In this document: positions 63,072 through 64,000 of the stretch, piece by piece
How positions within the stretch are numbered: position 1 is the stretch's first letter
Layout of the letters: each line of letters opens with the position of its first letter
Source of the DNA: Acinetobacter sp. ANC 4173
Lineage (GTDB): Bacteria; Pseudomonadota; Gammaproteobacteria; Pseudomonadales; Moraxellaceae
Assembly (NCBI RefSeq): GCF_004331255.1
Contig: NZ_SJOF01000008.1
Span: 62,001-126,000, forward strand
Direction: 5' to 3'
Length of the DNA: 64,000 nucleotides
Translations under genes and position numbers: made by a program
Notes under the pieces: generated by a model
The model's input: only the letters and a program-made list of their open reading frames with translations
Database searches by the model: none
What the model was told of the DNA's origin: nothing

Positions 63072-63446
63072 ATGAATCATCCTTCAGATTTGAAATATGC
63101 GAGCACGCACGAGTGGGTGAAAATTGAAGGTGATCTTGTTGTAACTGGGATTTCAGACCATGCGCAGGATGCCTTAGGCGATTTAGTTTATGTCGAAATG
63201 CCAGAAGTGGGACAACAAGTGACGGCCGGCGAACAAGCGGGTGTTGTTGAATCTGTGAAAACAGCTTCTGACATTCATGCGCCTATTTCAGGTGTTGTCG
63301 TTGAAGTGAATACAGCACTGGAAGACGATCCTGACTTTGTAAATGACGCACCCTATGGCAAAGGTTGGATTTATAAAATCAAGCCAAATAACATCGATGA
63401 TGTAAACACATTGTTGTCTAGTACGGACTATGAAGCAGGACTTTAA
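63072..63446 (+). CDS. gcvH: Glycine cleavage system H protein
   Basis: 124 residues. The lipoyl lysine is K63 in [12 protein letters not shown], in a lipoyl-domain hairpin. [23 protein letters not shown] (in two blocks) opens the fold and [11 protein letters not shown] ends it. It shuttles the aminomethyl group between GcvP and GcvT. Neither partner gene is in the window, so they must lie elsewhere. GAGGAG lies 8 bases before the ATG. Terminator follows. Confidence 0.95.
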   Translation: MNHPSDLKYASTHEWVKIEGDLVVTGISDHAQDALGDLVYVEMPEVGQQVTAGEQAGVVESVKTASDIHAPISGVVVEVNTALEDDPDFVNDAPYGKGWIYKIKPNNIDDVNTLLSSTDYEAGL

Positions 63447-63463
63447 GTTATCCACGCTTCTTG

Positions 63464-63487
63464 AAAATCAGCTTTCGGGCTGATTTT
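63464..63487 (+). terminator. Terminator after gcvH
   Basis: Stem AAAATCAGC, loop TTTCGG, stem GCTGATTTT followed by further T residues, 17 bases after the stop. Confidence 0.9.
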
Positions 63488-63703
63488 TTATATTTAAAAC
63501 TCGCTAATAATCAAATAATGATAATTTTATTAAATATAAGAAATATTAATATAAAAAAATATATCAAAATATCAATTTACTTTATTTTTCTTCTTTACTT
63601 GGTTATGATTAAACCTCATCTTCATGACCTTGGTATGCGCAGGGAATACATAAAATAGTGATAGCCACATTGTCGTGATTCCCTTTCTACTTCTGGGTCA
63701 ATT

Positions 63704-64000
63704 ATGTCACATTCATCTACAATTCAGCTTTGGAATAAGTCTTTTATACTGTGTCTAGCCAATAACTTATTTCTATTTATCTTTTATTTCGCGCAAACCA
63801 CAATTCTACCCATCTATATTTTACAAGACTTACATGGCAGCCTTGCTCAAGCTGGATTAGCCATGACTTTATTTATGGTATCTTCTATTGCGGTACGCCC
63901 TTTTAGTGGATTAATCATTGAAAAGTTTGGTCGAAAAAAAACACTTTTTATCTCTGAGCTTTTGTTCTGTTTATTTTCCGTTGCCTATATCTTTGCAGAT
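63704..64000 (+). CDS. MFS transporter (partial, cut by window end)
   Basis: ATG at 63704 opens a frame of 99 codons that runs off the right edge. Three hydrophobic segments are visible (LANNLFLFIFYFAQTTILPI and so on), followed by GLIIEKFGRKKTLFISELLF, the MFS loop 2-3 motif (here GLIIEKFGRKK). Probably a 12-helix drug or metabolite exporter of the DHA1 type. The gap 63488-63703 is very AT-rich with no supported feature. Confidence 0.82.
   Translation, partial: MSHSSTIQLWNKSFILCLANNLFLFIFYFAQTTILPIYILQDLHGSLAQAGLAMTLFMVSSIAVRPFSGLIIEKFGRKKTLFISELLFCLFSVAYIFAD

Noticed and set aside
1-64000. CRISPR arrays, tRNA/rRNA genes, insertion sequences or prophage
   Set aside because: No regularly spaced repeats, cloverleaf-like segments, transposase or phage genes were recognised on either strand.

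Overview
The window reads as chromosomal DNA of a gammaproteobacterium, most likely Acinetobacter. This is inferred from the low GC, the Acinetobacter-like protein sequences, the fused MoaC-MoaB, and a soil-type mix of nitrate assimilation, leucine catabolism and pyrimidine catabolism. No rRNA, tRNA, CRISPR array, phage or insertion sequence was seen. Coding density is high and genes are grouped in long co-directional operons.

Layout. 0-9 kb: the start of an AlaX-type editing protein (cut by the window edge), two LysR regulators, aspartase (aspA), a crotonase, a 53-residue membrane protein, a Kef-type K+/H+ antiporter and a third LysR gene. 8.9-26.2 kb: one large nitrate/molybdenum block. On the minus strand lie narK-nirB-(nirD/FAD oxidoreductase)-nasA-mobA and then moaA-moaD-moaE-moaCB-moeA-modA-modB-modC. 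On the plus strand, diverging from narK, lie the nitrate sensor pair nasT-nasS. I read sigma-54 type -24/-12 promoters before narK, nasT and moaA. Directly after the narK promoter there are two hexaloop hairpins of the kind bound by ANTAR antiterminators such as NasT. Molybdate uptake, cofactor synthesis, nitrate uptake and nitrate/nitrite reduction therefore look like one nitrogen-regulated unit.

26-38 kb: a thioesterase-like protein, a methyltransferase, bioB, an acyl-CoA synthetase, a TetR regulator, and a diverging liuA-liuB-liuC-liuD-liuE operon that takes isovaleryl-CoA to acetoacetate and acetyl-CoA. 38-45.7 kb: cysK, then a rut pyrimidine-degradation operon (rutA-B-C-F-G plus a beta-hydroxyacid dehydrogenase) behind another sigma-54 promoter, with rutD as a separate unit. 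No rutE or rutR is present.

45.8-57 kb: plsB; an ArsR/BigR-type regulator with two cysteines 66 residues apart next to a SulP transporter; sstT; a DUF1275 and a DUF2058 protein; a TonB-dependent receptor behind a Fur-box-like site; and an MscS-family channel. 57-64 kb: small hypothetical genes, a LysE-family gene broken by a one-base frameshift, an ABC exporter joined to a MaoC-type hydratase, an AraC regulator, gcvH, and the start of an MFS transporter cut by the right edge.

All calls are from reading the sequence. No database search was possible, so family names rest on motifs I recognise, and promoter and operator calls are pattern matches only.
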